Of a stretch of 54,576 nt of DNA, positions 17,137-25,309 are shown one piece after another. The translations under genes were made by a program, and so were the position numbers. How positions within the stretch are numbered: the stretch's first letter is position 1; every line of letters begins with the position of its first letter. The notes beneath the pieces were generated by a model. It ran no database searches. It saw nothing but the letters and a program-made list of their open reading frames with translations, and had not been told where the DNA came from. This DNA is from Palsa-661 sp035535015 (GTDB taxonomy: Bacteria; Actinomycetota; Acidimicrobiia; Acidimicrobiales; UBA8190), in assembly GCA_035535015.1 (NCBI GenBank), contig DATLQU010000057.1, positions 1-54,576 of the forward strand, written 5' to 3'.

Positions 17137-17684
17137 CCAGGTGGTGGCGCGGGCACGGGAACCGCAGTGGTCGGGGTGGAGCCACCCAGACCGGCGGCCA
17201 AGGCCCGAAGCGACGGATCGACCGGCGCATCATCGAGCAGCTCCAGAAGGACGGCCGCAAGCCCTACACCCAGATCGCCCCGGCGGTCGGGCTCTCCGAG
17301 GCGGCGGTCAGGCAACGAGTCCAGCGCCTCATCGACGGCGGCGTCATGCAGATCGTGGCCGTCACCGATCCCCGGCTCCTCGGTTTCACCCGTCAGGCCA
17401 TGATCGGGTTGAAGATCGAAGGCGACACCAGGAGGGTGGCCGAAGCGGTGGCCGATCTGCACGAGGTCGAGTACGTCGTTCTCACCGCCGGCGCTCTCGA
17501 CATGCTCATCGAGGTGGCCGTCGAGGACGACGAGGGCCTCCTGGAGCTTCTGAACGAGAAGATCCGCAAGATCGACGGTGTCCGCACGACGGAGACCGAC
17601 ATCTACCTCCGTATCCACAAAGAGACGTACCAGTGGGGAACCGCCCCGGCGGGCCGCGGGACCCGCCCGAAGACGAAAACCTGA
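17133..17684 (+). CDS. Lrp/AsnC-family transcriptional regulator lacking a canonical start
   Basis: The frame encodes a complete AsnC helix-turn-helix (KRRIDRRIIEQL, YTQIAPAVGLSEAAVRQRVQ, RLIDGGVMQIVAV) and the ligand-binding RAM domain (AMIGLKIEGD, VEYVVLTAGALDMLIEV, KIRKIDGVRTTETDIYL). The first in-frame ATG (17346) would delete the DNA-binding domain. Between the upstream TGA (17109) and 17346 there is no ATG, GTG or TTG. CTG 17133 overlaps the ftsH stop (CTGA) and is my best guess for the start. Alternatively a one-base deletion near 17205-17212 has separated GTG 17167 (VGVEPPRPAAKAR) from the body. Such regulators bind amino acids and act as dimers or octamers. Confidence 0.75.
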   Translation: MTRWWRGHGNRSGRGGATQTGGQGPKRRIDRRIIEQLQKDGRKPYTQIAPAVGLSEAAVRQRVQRLIDGGVMQIVAVTDPRLLGFTRQAMIGLKIEGDTRRVAEAVADLHEVEYVVLTAGALDMLIEVAVEDDEGLLELLNEKIRKIDGVRTTETDIYLRIHKETYQWGTAPAGRGTRPKTKT

Positions 17685-17704
17685 GCGACCGGTCGAGGCC
17701 CGGA

Positions 17705-18169
17705 TTACGGCGTGACGGGGGTTGCGCCCGGGCCGTAGCGGCTTCCGGCGGGACCGCCGATGGCCGGTGCCACCGGAGTCGTGGCCGTGGAGCCAGACGG
17801 CGCCGGGGTCGCAGGAGAGCCGCCGGGGCCGAAGCGCGAGCCGCCGGGGCCACCGATGGCGGGCGCCACCGTGGTCGAGGTGCTGGGCGCCCCCGTTGTC
17901 GCCGGCACGCCGGCGACCGCCGGGGCCACGGTGGAGGGCGGAGCGGCCGCGGCCGCAGAGGCCGCGGCGGACGCCGCCGGGGCCACGGAGGTGGTGGTCG
18001 GCCCTGCGGCCGCCGCCGTCACCGGTGCGACGGCCGTGGTCGTCGGGACCGAGAGGTGAGGACGGTGGGCGGGGGCGATGTGCCGGCTGCTCGTGGCCGC
18101 CACCGTTCCTCCGACCCCGGCCAGAACGACAGCCAGGGACAGCGCTCCGACCACGATCCGACGTCTCAT
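17705..18169 (-). CDS. Secreted Ala/Pro/Thr-rich low-complexity protein
   Basis: 154 residues with a clear signal peptide (RRRIVVGALSLAVVLAGVGGTVAATS) and then an almost entirely disordered Ala, Thr, Pro and Ser chain. Two copies of a 13-residue motif, APAIGGPGGSRFG and APAIGGPAGSRYG, lie in the C-terminal half; both keep Arg, an aromatic residue and a following GPG, which suggests purifying selection rather than random sequence. No Cys, no domain. It is convergent with the Lrp-type gene with only 20 bp between. Possibly a cell-surface linker or glycosylated wall protein; function unknown. Confidence 0.6.
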   Translation of the reverse strand: MRRRIVVGALSLAVVLAGVGGTVAATSSRHIAPAHRPHLSVPTTTAVAPVTAAAAGPTTTSVAPAASAAASAAAAAPPSTVAPAVAGVPATTGAPSTSTTVAPAIGGPGGSRFGPGGSPATPAPSGSTATTPVAPAIGGPAGSRYGPGATPVTP

Positions 18170-18340
18170 GAGCCGAACCCTACGCTTCTCCGATCAACCG
18201 GGGACCAACTGAGGGGCAACGTCCCCGGTGCCGGGGTGGTCTCGCGCCCGGCCCGCCGGGCGACATCGTTCCGGCCGGCGTCGGTACACTCGTCGCCGCG
18301 CCACCGGGGCCCATGACGGGCCCGGGCCGAGGGGGGACAC

Positions 18341-18802
18341 GTGGACCTGGAAGAAATCGCCGCCATCGAGCAGCTCAAGTACCGCTACTTCCGATTCCTC
18401 GACACCAAGCGATTCCGCGAGCTGGGCGAACTGCTCACGGACGACGCCACCACCGCGTACCAGGGCGGGGAGCTCTCCTACACCGGACGTGACGCCATCG
18501 TGGCTTTTCTCGAAGAGACACTCGGCAGCGGTGACATCGTCACCCAGCACAACGGCCACCACCCCGAGATCGAGCTCACCGGGGCCACGACGGCCACCGG
18601 TACCTGGTACCTGGAAGACCGTGTCGTCGTGCGCGCCGCCGATCTGGAGATCATCGGGACGCTTCTCTACGCCGACCGCTACGAGAAGGTGGGTGGCGAG
18701 TGGAAGATCCGCCACACCGGCTACGACCGCATCTTCGAGGAACACCGCCGCCATTCCGACGGAAAGCTCCATTCGTTTCGTGCCATGTTCGATGCCACCT
18801 GA
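18341..18802 (+). CDS. SnoaL-like (NTF2-fold) protein
   Basis: 153 residues from GTG 18341, with a G-rich site just ahead. The N-terminal helix (EEIAAIEQLKYRYFRFLDTKRFRELGELLTDDA is split here by position: residues 3-35) and the cone-shaped beta sheet ending in WKIRHTGYDRIFEE match the SnoaL_4 group, which includes dehydratases, cyclases and many hydrolase-like proteins. The conserved Tyr and Asp of the pocket are present in KYRYFRFLD. The family is functionally diverse, so no reaction is assigned. Confidence 0.75.
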   Translation: MDLEEIAAIEQLKYRYFRFLDTKRFRELGELLTDDATTAYQGGELSYTGRDAIVAFLEETLGSGDIVTQHNGHHPEIELTGATTATGTWYLEDRVVVRAADLEIIGTLLYADRYEKVGGEWKIRHTGYDRIFEEHRRHSDGKLHSFRAMFDAT

Positions 18803-18909
18803 TCAACCGGCACCCCCCGCCTTCCAGGGGTAGCCGTCGAGTCGAACATCCCCCCTTCTGACGAATGGCCGGCGCCGTGTGTGACACGATTCCGTCGAAG
18901 ACGCCGTTG

Positions 18910-19881
18910 TCAGGGAACGAGCACGACCTTGCCGGCCAGGGACCGGTCGAGCAGGCCGGTCATCACGGCCGCGGCGTCGCTCAGCGGACGCTCGATCGGG
19001 ACCGTGGGATGAAGCCGGCCGCTCTCAACCAAGGCCACCAGCTCATCGAGGAGCTCCCGATTGCCCGCCAGGTCGCCGATGGCCCATGCCCCCCAGTCGA
19101 CGCCGACCACCGTGCGGTTGTTGAGCAGCACCTGATTGAGAGGGACCGAGGCGATCGGCCCCGAGGCGAAGCCGATCACACAGAACCGACCGAAACGACG
19201 GGTGGCCCGCAAGGCCGGCTGGCTGTGGCGACCACCCACCGAGTCGATGACCACGTCCACCCCACCGCCGGAGATCTCCCGGGCCCGTGTCTTCAGATCC
19301 TCGTCCTCGTAGGCGATGGTGGCCGTCGCCCCCATGGAAAGAGCGGCGTCGAGCTTCTGGGCCGACGAAGCGGCGGCGATGACCTTGGCTCCGAGGGCCA
19401 CACCCACATCGACCGCGGCCAGGCCGATGCCTCCGCCCGCCCCGAGCACGAGCACCCACTCCCCTTCTTTCACCGTGGTCCGCCGCGTCATCGTGAACCA
19501 TGCCGTGCTGTAGCTCTGGATGAAGGCGGCCGCCTGGCCGAAACCGAGATCGGCCGGGATGGGCTCGACCGAGGCACCGTCGACCGCCACCTGCTCGGCG
19601 AAGGCGCCGAAGCCGTTCATGGCCATGACCCGGGCGCCCACCCCCACCCGGCTCACATTGGCCCCCACCGCCGACACCACCCCGGCAAGCTCACCTCCAG
19701 GCACATAGGGCGTGTGCGGCTTCATCTGGTATCGGCCCTGGCACATCAGGCCGTCGACGTAGTTGACCCCCATGGCCTTCACGTCCACCACAACCTGGCC
19801 GGGGCCGGGCACGGGTGCCGACCGTTGCTCGATCACGACATTCTCGAGGGGGCCGAGTTCCCGGCACACGACGGCACGCAC
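18910..19881 (-). CDS. NADPH:quinone oxidoreductase / zinc-independent medium-chain dehydrogenase
   Basis: Started at GTG 19881 (VRAVVCRELGPLE) the product has 323 residues. It carries the GroES-like N-terminal fold (PGGELAGVVSAVG) and a Rossmann NADPH site (VLGAGGGIGLAAVDVG). The structural and catalytic zinc cysteines of true alcohol dehydrogenases are missing, which places it with the QOR/crotonyl-CoA-reductase-like enzymes. These reduce quinones or enoyl compounds in the cytoplasm. The gene ends beside the SnoaL-like gene in convergent orientation and is divergent from the phosphodiesterase at 19951. Confidence 0.87.
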   Translation of the reverse strand: MRAVVCRELGPLENVVIEQRSAPVPGPGQVVVDVKAMGVNYVDGLMCQGRYQMKPHTPYVPGGELAGVVSAVGANVSRVGVGARVMAMNGFGAFAEQVAVDGASVEPIPADLGFGQAAAFIQSYSTAWFTMTRRTTVKEGEWVLVLGAGGGIGLAAVDVGVALGAKVIAAASSAQKLDAALSMGATATIAYEDEDLKTRAREISGGGVDVVIDSVGGRHSQPALRATRRFGRFCVIGFASGPIASVPLNQVLLNNRTVVGVDWGAWAIGDLAGNRELLDELVALVESGRLHPTVPIERPLSDAAAVMTGLLDRSLAGKVVLVP

Positions 19882-19950
19882 GGCCGAGCACACTATGTCG
19901 CTCGTGGCCCCTGGGCACACGGGAGAGGGCCTCGCCTACGATTCGGAGAA

Positions 19951-21525
19951 ATGTCGAACACCGAAATGTCGCGCACACGGACGAACGCGGGGTCGACCGG
20001 GGTGGACGACCGGTTCCGGGCGGCTCTCGACGTCCTGCTCCACCCCGACCTCGAGCCCCTGGTCGAGATGGTGATCAGTTCCCCCGCCCCCCACACCTAT
20101 GAGGCACGGTCGATCGACGGAGCCGTCCGATTCCACCGGCGACCGACCCCTGACGGATGGATCTTCGCCGTCGACTCCGTCGAGGGACGCGATCCGCTGG
20201 CCGACCAGGACCCGACCCGTTTCTCCCCCCTGCCGGCCGAGGTGGCGGCCGGCCATCCCCATCGGCGGGTCAACAGCTACCCGTACGCCTGGGAGCACGC
20301 GGCCCAGATCTTCGACCACCCGTGCGCCCCCGACCTCTGCGTGCTGCACACGGCCGCCCACCAGCAGGAGCACCACCGCGGCGAACACGGCTCGCTCGGC
20401 GTGGTTCAAGCCCGGGCTCCGTTCATCCTGGCCGGCGCCGGTGTGCGCCGACTGGGCATGACCGACCGCCACTGCCGGCTGATCGACGTGGCGCCCACCC
20501 TGCTGGCGTTGCTCGGGGCCGAACCCGGCACGGGGGTGCGCCCCGGCCCGCACGACGCCGCCGGCGAGCCCCGCCCCGACGCCCATCTGGCCCATCAGGA
20601 CGGCGACGCCCTGATCGACATCCTCGACATGGCGTCGGGACCCCCGGACCACGTCGTGGCCGTCCTCCTCGACGGATGCAACCCCAACCGGCTCTATGAC
20701 ATGGCGGCCACCGGCGAGGCGCCCCACGTGGCCCGACTGCTGGCCATGGGCACCGGATTCCGCCACGGGGCGATGGCGTCTCTGCCCACGGTCACCCTGG
20801 CCAACCACACCAGCCTCCTGACCGGCTGTCACCCGGGGCATCACGGGGTCCTGCACAATGCCTGGTACGACCGCCGGCTCGGCCGCCAGGTGATCACCGA
20901 ATCCCCGGCCACATGGCAGGAAGCCATGCAGTGGCTCACTCCGGGGGTGGAGACCATCCACCAGGCCATCAAGCGACACCGGCCCGAGGCGGTGACCGTG
21001 TCGGTGAACGAACCGGCCGACAGCGGCGCCGACTACTCGACATTCGAACTCTTCCGCCAGGGTCGCACCGATGAGCTGCTTCCCGATTTCTCCGTCCTCC
21101 CCCCGTTCACCACGGAGCCGTACGCCGAGACCAGCGAGAGCTACCGGTGGTCGTCCTTCGCCGACAGCGTGGCGCTCCGCCAGGCCACCGCCATCTGGGC
21201 CGGCCATCACCTCGGCGTCGACTATCCCCCACCTGTGTTCATGTGGGTCAGTTTCTCCCTCACCGACTCGGCCTTCCACGAAGGCGGACCTCACGGCGAC
21301 ATCGCTCGTGCCTCGGTGCGCGACACCGACGCCCGACTGGGTGAGCTGCTCGCCTCCATCGAGGCCGCCGGAGTGTTCGACCAGACGGCCTTCTGCCTGG
21401 TCGCCGACCACGGGATGGAGGAGAACGACCCTGAAGTGAACGGGAACTGGGGTGACGCCCTGCGCGCCTCGGGCATCCGGTTTCGCGACGAAGCCTCAGG
21501 CTTCCTCTACTTCGACGTCGAATGA
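19951..21525 (+). CDS. Alkaline-phosphatase-superfamily phosphodiesterase / nucleotide pyrophosphatase-like protein with unusual domain order
   Basis: 524 residues from ATG 19951 after the site CGGAGAA. The C-terminal part (residues 233-520) has the type I phosphodiesterase elements in order: metal Asp in AVLLDGCNPN, nucleophile Thr in SLPTVTLANHTSLLTG, Asp/His in SLTDSAFHEGG and VADHGMEEN. The N-terminal 190 residues contain a stretch usually found at the C-terminus of this fold: GEHGSLGVV, RAPFILAGAGV, LIDVAPTLLALLG. So either a circular permutation or a second degenerate lobe is present. No signal peptide is seen. Substrate unknown. Divergent from the quinone-reductase-like gene by 69 bp. 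Confidence 0.8.
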   Translation: MSNTEMSRTRTNAGSTGVDDRFRAALDVLLHPDLEPLVEMVISSPAPHTYEARSIDGAVRFHRRPTPDGWIFAVDSVEGRDPLADQDPTRFSPLPAEVAAGHPHRRVNSYPYAWEHAAQIFDHPCAPDLCVLHTAAHQQEHHRGEHGSLGVVQARAPFILAGAGVRRLGMTDRHCRLIDVAPTLLALLGAEPGTGVRPGPHDAAGEPRPDAHLAHQDGDALIDILDMASGPPDHVVAVLLDGCNPNRLYDMAATGEAPHVARLLAMGTGFRHGAMASLPTVTLANHTSLLTGCHPGHHGVLHNAWYDRRLGRQVITESPATWQEAMQWLTPGVETIHQAIKRHRPEAVTVSVNEPADSGADYSTFELFRQGRTDELLPDFSVLPPFTTEPYAETSESYRWSSFADSVALRQATAIWAGHHLGVDYPPPVFMWVSFSLTDSAFHEGGPHGDIARASVRDTDARLGELLASIEAAGVFDQTAFCLVADHGMEENDPEVNGNWGDALRASGIRFRDEASGFLYFDVE

Positions 21526-21591
21526 CAGCGCGGTGAGCCGCACTCGGACCGGACCGGCGATTCTCTCTCCACCCCCTACAGGAGGTCTTCC

Positions 21592-22515
21592 ATGAAAGTT
21601 CTTCGCACCCCCGACGACAGATTCACCGGTCTCCCCGGCTACGACTTCACTCCGCGCTACGTGGAGATCCCGAGCGGAGACGGTGACGGGTCTTTGCGCG
21701 TCCACTACGTCGACGAAGGCCCACCCGACGCCGCCGAGCTGATCCTGTGCATGCACGGCGAGCCTTCATGGAGCTACCTGTACCGGAAGATGATCCCCCC
21801 GTTGGCCGAAGCCGGATTCCGCGTCATCGCCCCCGACCTCATCGGCTTCGGGCGTTCGGACAAGCCGGCCGACCGGACCGACTACACCTACGCCCGACAC
21901 GTGGAATGGATGCGGGCGGTTCTGTTCGACCTTCTCGGCCTGTCAGGCGTCACCGTGATCGGTCAGGACTGGGGAGGATTGATCGGTCTCCGACTCGTGG
22001 CCGAGAACCCCGACAGGATCCGGCGGGTGGTGGCCGCCAACACCGGCCTGCCCACCGGTGACATGAGCATGGGCGACGCCTTCATGGCCTGGCAGAAGTT
22101 CTCCCAGGAGGTGCCCGAACTCCCCGTCGGCCGGATCGTGGCCGGCGGCTGCACCTCATCGCCGTCTGAAGATGTCATCGCCGCCTACGACGCCCCCTTC
22201 CCCGACGAGTCGTACAAGGAAGGCGCCCGACAGTTCCCCCTCCTCGTGCCCACCCGACCCGATGATCCCGCCGGCGATGCCAACCGGGCGGCCTGGCAGG
22301 TGTTCAGGGGATTCGACAAACCCTTCCTCTGCGCTTTCAGCGACTCCGACCCCATCACGGGCGGCGCCGACGCGTTGTTCCTGTCGGAGATACCGGGCAC
22401 CCGCGATCAACAGCACCCCACCATCGCCGGCGCCGGCCACTTCCTCCAAGAGGACAGCGGTCCGGAGCTGGCGTCGGCCGTCATCGACTTCGTCCACAAG
22501 AACCCTCCGGCCTGA
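21592..22515 (+). CDS. Haloalkane dehalogenase (HLD-I type alpha/beta hydrolase)
   Basis: 307 residues, start ATG 21592 after AGGAGGTC. Nucleophile Asp126 with the halide-binding Trp127 (GQDWGG), oxyanion segment HGEPSWSYLYRKM, acid Asp in SDSDPIT (about residue 253) and His283 (GAGHFLQED) form the dehalogenase triad. The HGEP-W and the SDSDPIT placement resemble the DhlA-type subfamily rather than LinB/DhaA. It hydrolyses carbon-halogen bonds to alcohol and halide; native substrates of such environmental enzymes are mostly unknown. It follows the phosphodiesterase by 66 bp on the same strand. Confidence 0.9.
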   Translation: MKVLRTPDDRFTGLPGYDFTPRYVEIPSGDGDGSLRVHYVDEGPPDAAELILCMHGEPSWSYLYRKMIPPLAEAGFRVIAPDLIGFGRSDKPADRTDYTYARHVEWMRAVLFDLLGLSGVTVIGQDWGGLIGLRLVAENPDRIRRVVAANTGLPTGDMSMGDAFMAWQKFSQEVPELPVGRIVAGGCTSSPSEDVIAAYDAPFPDESYKEGARQFPLLVPTRPDDPAGDANRAAWQVFRGFDKPFLCAFSDSDPITGGADALFLSEIPGTRDQQHPTIAGAGHFLQEDSGPELASAVIDFVHKNPPA

Positions 22516-22618
22516 GCTTCGCCTCTCGGTCCCCTGACTTGAACCGGCCATCCGGTCCGAGTCCTGCTCCGCCCTTCCCGGCGGGCTCACCCGTCCGCGC
22601 CGGTCCTGTCCGTTCGGA

Positions 22619-23206
22619 TCAGAGATCCTGCGTGTCGTTGAAGCCCCGCAAGACAGGGCCGTCGACGCCCCAGGCGATGCGGGTGATGGATGCCGTGGAG
22701 AGCTGGAGTCGCCAGGTGATCTCATCGCCGACCCCCAGGGCCCAGGCCACGGCGGCTTTGATCGGCGACACATGACTGACCACCACCACGTCACTGTCCC
22801 CTCGTGCCCCGGCGTGCCGGCGGGCGAAGAGCTCGGTACAGGCGGCGCGCACCCGGGTCCCGAGCTCGGTCAGGGTTTCACCTCCCGGGGGGCGGAAACC
22901 GGGGTCGGCCCGCCACTGACGGAGCACGTCGGGAGCAAGAGTGGCCAGAGCGTGACCGTCGAGCTCCCCGTAGTGGATCTCGGCCCAGCGCTCGTCGATC
23001 TCCGTCGGCACGTCCAAGCCGAGGGCCGCTGCCGTCTGCCGGGCTCGGCCCAGAGGACTGCTGATCAGGCGGCGCGCCCCTGCCACCAGCGGCGCCAGTC
23101 CCGCCACCTGAGAACGACCGTGTTCGGTGAGCGGGGACTCCGTCCGGCCGAGCAGGACGCCGGCGGCGTTGGCCTCGGTTTCGCCGTGACGGACGAGGAT
23201 GAGCAC
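22619..23206 (-). CDS. Histidine phosphatase (phosphoglycerate-mutase-like)
   Basis: From GTG 23206, ten bases after the stop of the upstream gene, 195 residues. The RHGET motif (ILVRHGETEAN) holds the phospho-accepting His; the second His lies in VVVSHVSPIKAAV, and SSPLGRARQTA is the conserved helix start. Actinobacterial homologues in this position include acid phosphatases and glucosyl-3-phosphoglycerate phosphatase. Third gene of a three-gene minus-strand operon with the NUDIX and zinc-ribbon genes. Confidence 0.87.
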   Translation of the reverse strand: MLILVRHGETEANAAGVLLGRTESPLTEHGRSQVAGLAPLVAGARRLISSPLGRARQTAAALGLDVPTEIDERWAEIHYGELDGHALATLAPDVLRQWRADPGFRPPGGETLTELGTRVRAACTELFARRHAGARGDSDVVVVSHVSPIKAAVAWALGVGDEITWRLQLSTASITRIAWGVDGPVLRGFNDTQDL

Positions 23207-23216
23207 GGAGTTCCCG

Positions 23217-23969
23217 TCAGCGAACCAGGATCCGACCGCACTGGTCGCACAGAATGACCTCGTCGGCGGGAGCCTTGCGGATGCGGTCCATCTCCATGGC
23301 CGGCAGGGAGAGATGGCAGCCGCTACAGGAACCCCCCACCAGCCGGGCCGCCCCCGTCCCTCCCAACGTCGTCCGGAGACGCTCGTAGCGGGCCAGAAGG
23401 TCGGCGGGTACGGCGGCGGCGGCGGCGAGCCGGGCCCCGCTCTCGGCCACGATGTCGGCGTCGATCCCGTCCACGGCGGCGGCGATGGCCGCCTGGAGCC
23501 GGAGCCGGTCGCTGCGCAGCATGTCCCGTTCGGTCGAGACCGCCCCCAGATCGGTGTCGATGGGCTCGAGCTGCTCCATGATCTCGATCTCACGGTCCTC
23601 GAGCTCGGAGACATGGCGGGCCAGGTGTTTGACCTCCTCGTCCATGGCCTGGAGGTCGCGGGCGGCGGAGACCTGGCCACCGAACATCCGCCTCTCCAAC
23701 TCCGTCCGCCGGGTGCGAGCCAGCTCGATCTGCTCTTCCAGGGAAGCTTGACGGCCACCCAGCTCGTCGCGAACCCCCTGGATCTCGTGGGCGCGGTTCT
23801 CGAGGATGGACAGTCGTGCCTCCACGGAGGCGAGCTCGGCCTGTTCGGGAAGCGACGAACGCCGGTGGCGCAGCTGGTCGATGGTGGTGTCGTGGTTTTG
23901 CACCTCGAGCACCGTCTCGAAAATACCGCCGGACGGCCTGGCCGCCTCGCCTGTCTCCTCCTGCGTCAC
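23217..23969 (-). CDS. CdsZ-like coiled-coil protein with C4 zinc ribbon
   Basis: 250 residues: a long antiparallel coiled coil (about residues 20-180, rich in Glu/Arg/Leu heptads) followed by a C-terminal zinc ribbon with Cys pairs in GSCSGCHLSLP and ILCDQCGRILV. This is the DUF164/zf-RING_7 architecture, common in Actinobacteria and bacteria generally, usually next to genes for nucleic-acid or nucleotide enzymes. The start overlaps the stop of the NUDIX gene (ATGA at 23966-23969) and the histidine phosphatase starts just after its end, so the three are one coupled operon. Role not known precisely; nucleic-acid or ribosome-linked functions have been suggested for the family. Confidence 0.85.
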   Translation of the reverse strand: MTQEETGEAARPSGGIFETVLEVQNHDTTIDQLRHRRSSLPEQAELASVEARLSILENRAHEIQGVRDELGGRQASLEEQIELARTRRTELERRMFGGQVSAARDLQAMDEEVKHLARHVSELEDREIEIMEQLEPIDTDLGAVSTERDMLRSDRLRLQAAIAAAVDGIDADIVAESGARLAAAAAVPADLLARYERLRTTLGGTGAARLVGGSCSGCHLSLPAMEMDRIRKAPADEVILCDQCGRILVR

Positions 23970-24631
23970 CGGCTCTCTCCACCTCCTCGTCCCGCGTCCG
24001 ATCGATGATGACCACCAGGCCCGTTGCCGTCTTGCCGGGCCCCGTCACCGACCTCGGACTGGCGCCGTGCCACCTCGAGGGCGCCGGCCAAAGCCTCGTC
24101 GGCCACGGCCTTTGCCTCGTCCCATGTGTACCACCGGGCCTCGGGGCTCTCTCCCGGCGGGGGCGCCGGATCCTCGTCAGGTGCGACAAGGAGATAGCGG
24201 AGGTCGAGATGGGTGTGCCCCTTGGCCGCCTCGTGGACGTCCAGGTGAAGGAGCCGAGGCCCCTCGACGGGATGGCGGACCGTCAAGCCCGTCTCCTCCT
24301 CCGACTCCCGCAGTGCGGCGTCCCAGGGGCTCTCACCGGGGTCGATGTGCCCACCCGGTTGCATCCAGCGGTGCAGGCGCTTGTGCTTATGGAGAACGGT
24401 GCCCCGGGAACCGACCACGACAGCGGAACCGGTCACGTGAACGGGGTCGGCCTCCTCGTCGAATGGCCGGGGCAGGAGATCGAGGCTCTCGAGGATCCGG
24501 AGCCGGGCCTGGCGTTCCCGGGCATCAACCGGGGTATGGCGGGCGACGGTGTCGTGGACCACCCCCAGCAGCCCGGCCGGCCAGCGGCGGTCCCCACGCT
24601 GCTGCCCGCCGCTTCGCGACACGGTTGCCAT
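23966..24631 (-). CDS. NUDIX hydrolase
   Basis: 221 residues from ATG 24631. The NUDIX box is complete: Gly at the start of GGHIDPGES, then REs-EEETGL with the metal-binding glutamates. The N-terminal 60 residues are helical and the pocket has HKHKRLHRWMQPGGH, as in actinobacterial NUDIX proteins of about 200 residues. These enzymes cleave nucleoside diphosphates linked to another moiety. First gene of the operon with the CdsZ-like and histidine phosphatase genes, by a 4-bp overlap. Confidence 0.87.
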   Translation of the reverse strand: MATVSRSGGQQRGDRRWPAGLLGVVHDTVARHTPVDARERQARLRILESLDLLPRPFDEEADPVHVTGSAVVVGSRGTVLHKHKRLHRWMQPGGHIDPGESPWDAALRESEEETGLTVRHPVEGPRLLHLDVHEAAKGHTHLDLRYLLVAPDEDPAPPPGESPEARWYTWDEAKAVADEALAGALEVARRQSEVGDGARQDGNGPGGHHRSDAGRGGGESR

Positions 24632-24784
24632 CGTTAGCACATGGGGGCAGACACTTCGGAATACGGTCAATGATCGCCCAGTCCGACCTGGGACTTGACA
24701 CGGAGAGTGGGTAAAATGGAAAGCTCGGTCGAAGCAGTGATTGCGCCGACGCCGTGGGCGCGGTGACAGGGGGGCAAACAGACG

Positions 24785-25309
24785 ATGGGCGAGTTCGCGA
24801 GGGCTTTCGACGACTTCGTCGCGGCCGACCCCATGGAGCTCCTCGAGGCCACCGCCCGGCCCCGCACCGGCCGGCCGAGCGCCACGGACAAGGGCAACGA
24901 CAAGCCCAGTGCCGGACGGAACCAGCCCGGTATGAGTGCCGATTCCCTGACCAGGATCCTGAAGAACTCCGAAGGTTCTGTGGTGGCGGCCGGCACTACC
25001 GACGTCGCCATCACCCGACTGGCCCATGCCCTCGTGCGCGATCCCAAAGATGGCGTGAAGGCGCTGCGGCGATGGGGCCGCAAGGCGGCGAAGGACCCCC
25101 ACAAGGCCCTGGGGGCCCTCGCCACCTTCGCCGAAGTCCTGAAGAGGGCGGTGGCGTTGTTGCGACGCGTCCCCCAGAAGTTCGGGAACATCATCGAAGC
25201 GTTCAAGAATGCCGCCGCCGAGGTGGCCCGTGCTCTCGACGCCACCAGCTTCACCATCACTTTCGATCTACCCCGGACGGTCTCCCTGGCCTTTTCCTGG
25301 TCCACCTGA
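24785..25309 (+). CDS. Hypothetical protein
   Basis: 174 residues from ATG 24785 after a G-rich site (caggggggc). Divided into an acidic N-terminus (FARAFDDFVAADPMELLEA), a disordered basic linker (residues 26-50) and a helical, strongly basic second half with KALRRWGRKAAKDPHKAL and LKRAVALLRRVPQKFGNIIEAFKNAA. No membrane span and no known domain. The basic helices hint at nucleic-acid or membrane-surface binding, but this is a guess. It stands alone between a divergent NUDIX operon and a convergent gene whose stop directly abuts it. Confidence 0.6.
   Translation: MGEFARAFDDFVAADPMELLEATARPRTGRPSATDKGNDKPSAGRNQPGMSADSLTRILKNSEGSVVAAGTTDVAITRLAHALVRDPKDGVKALRRWGRKAAKDPHKALGALATFAEVLKRAVALLRRVPQKFGNIIEAFKNAAAEVARALDATSFTITFDLPRTVSLAFSWST

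Noticed and set aside
18865..19950. 360-codon upstream extension of the phosphodiesterase
   Set aside because: It is antisense to the quinone-reductase-like gene and has no protein character; ATG 19951 has a good ribosome site.
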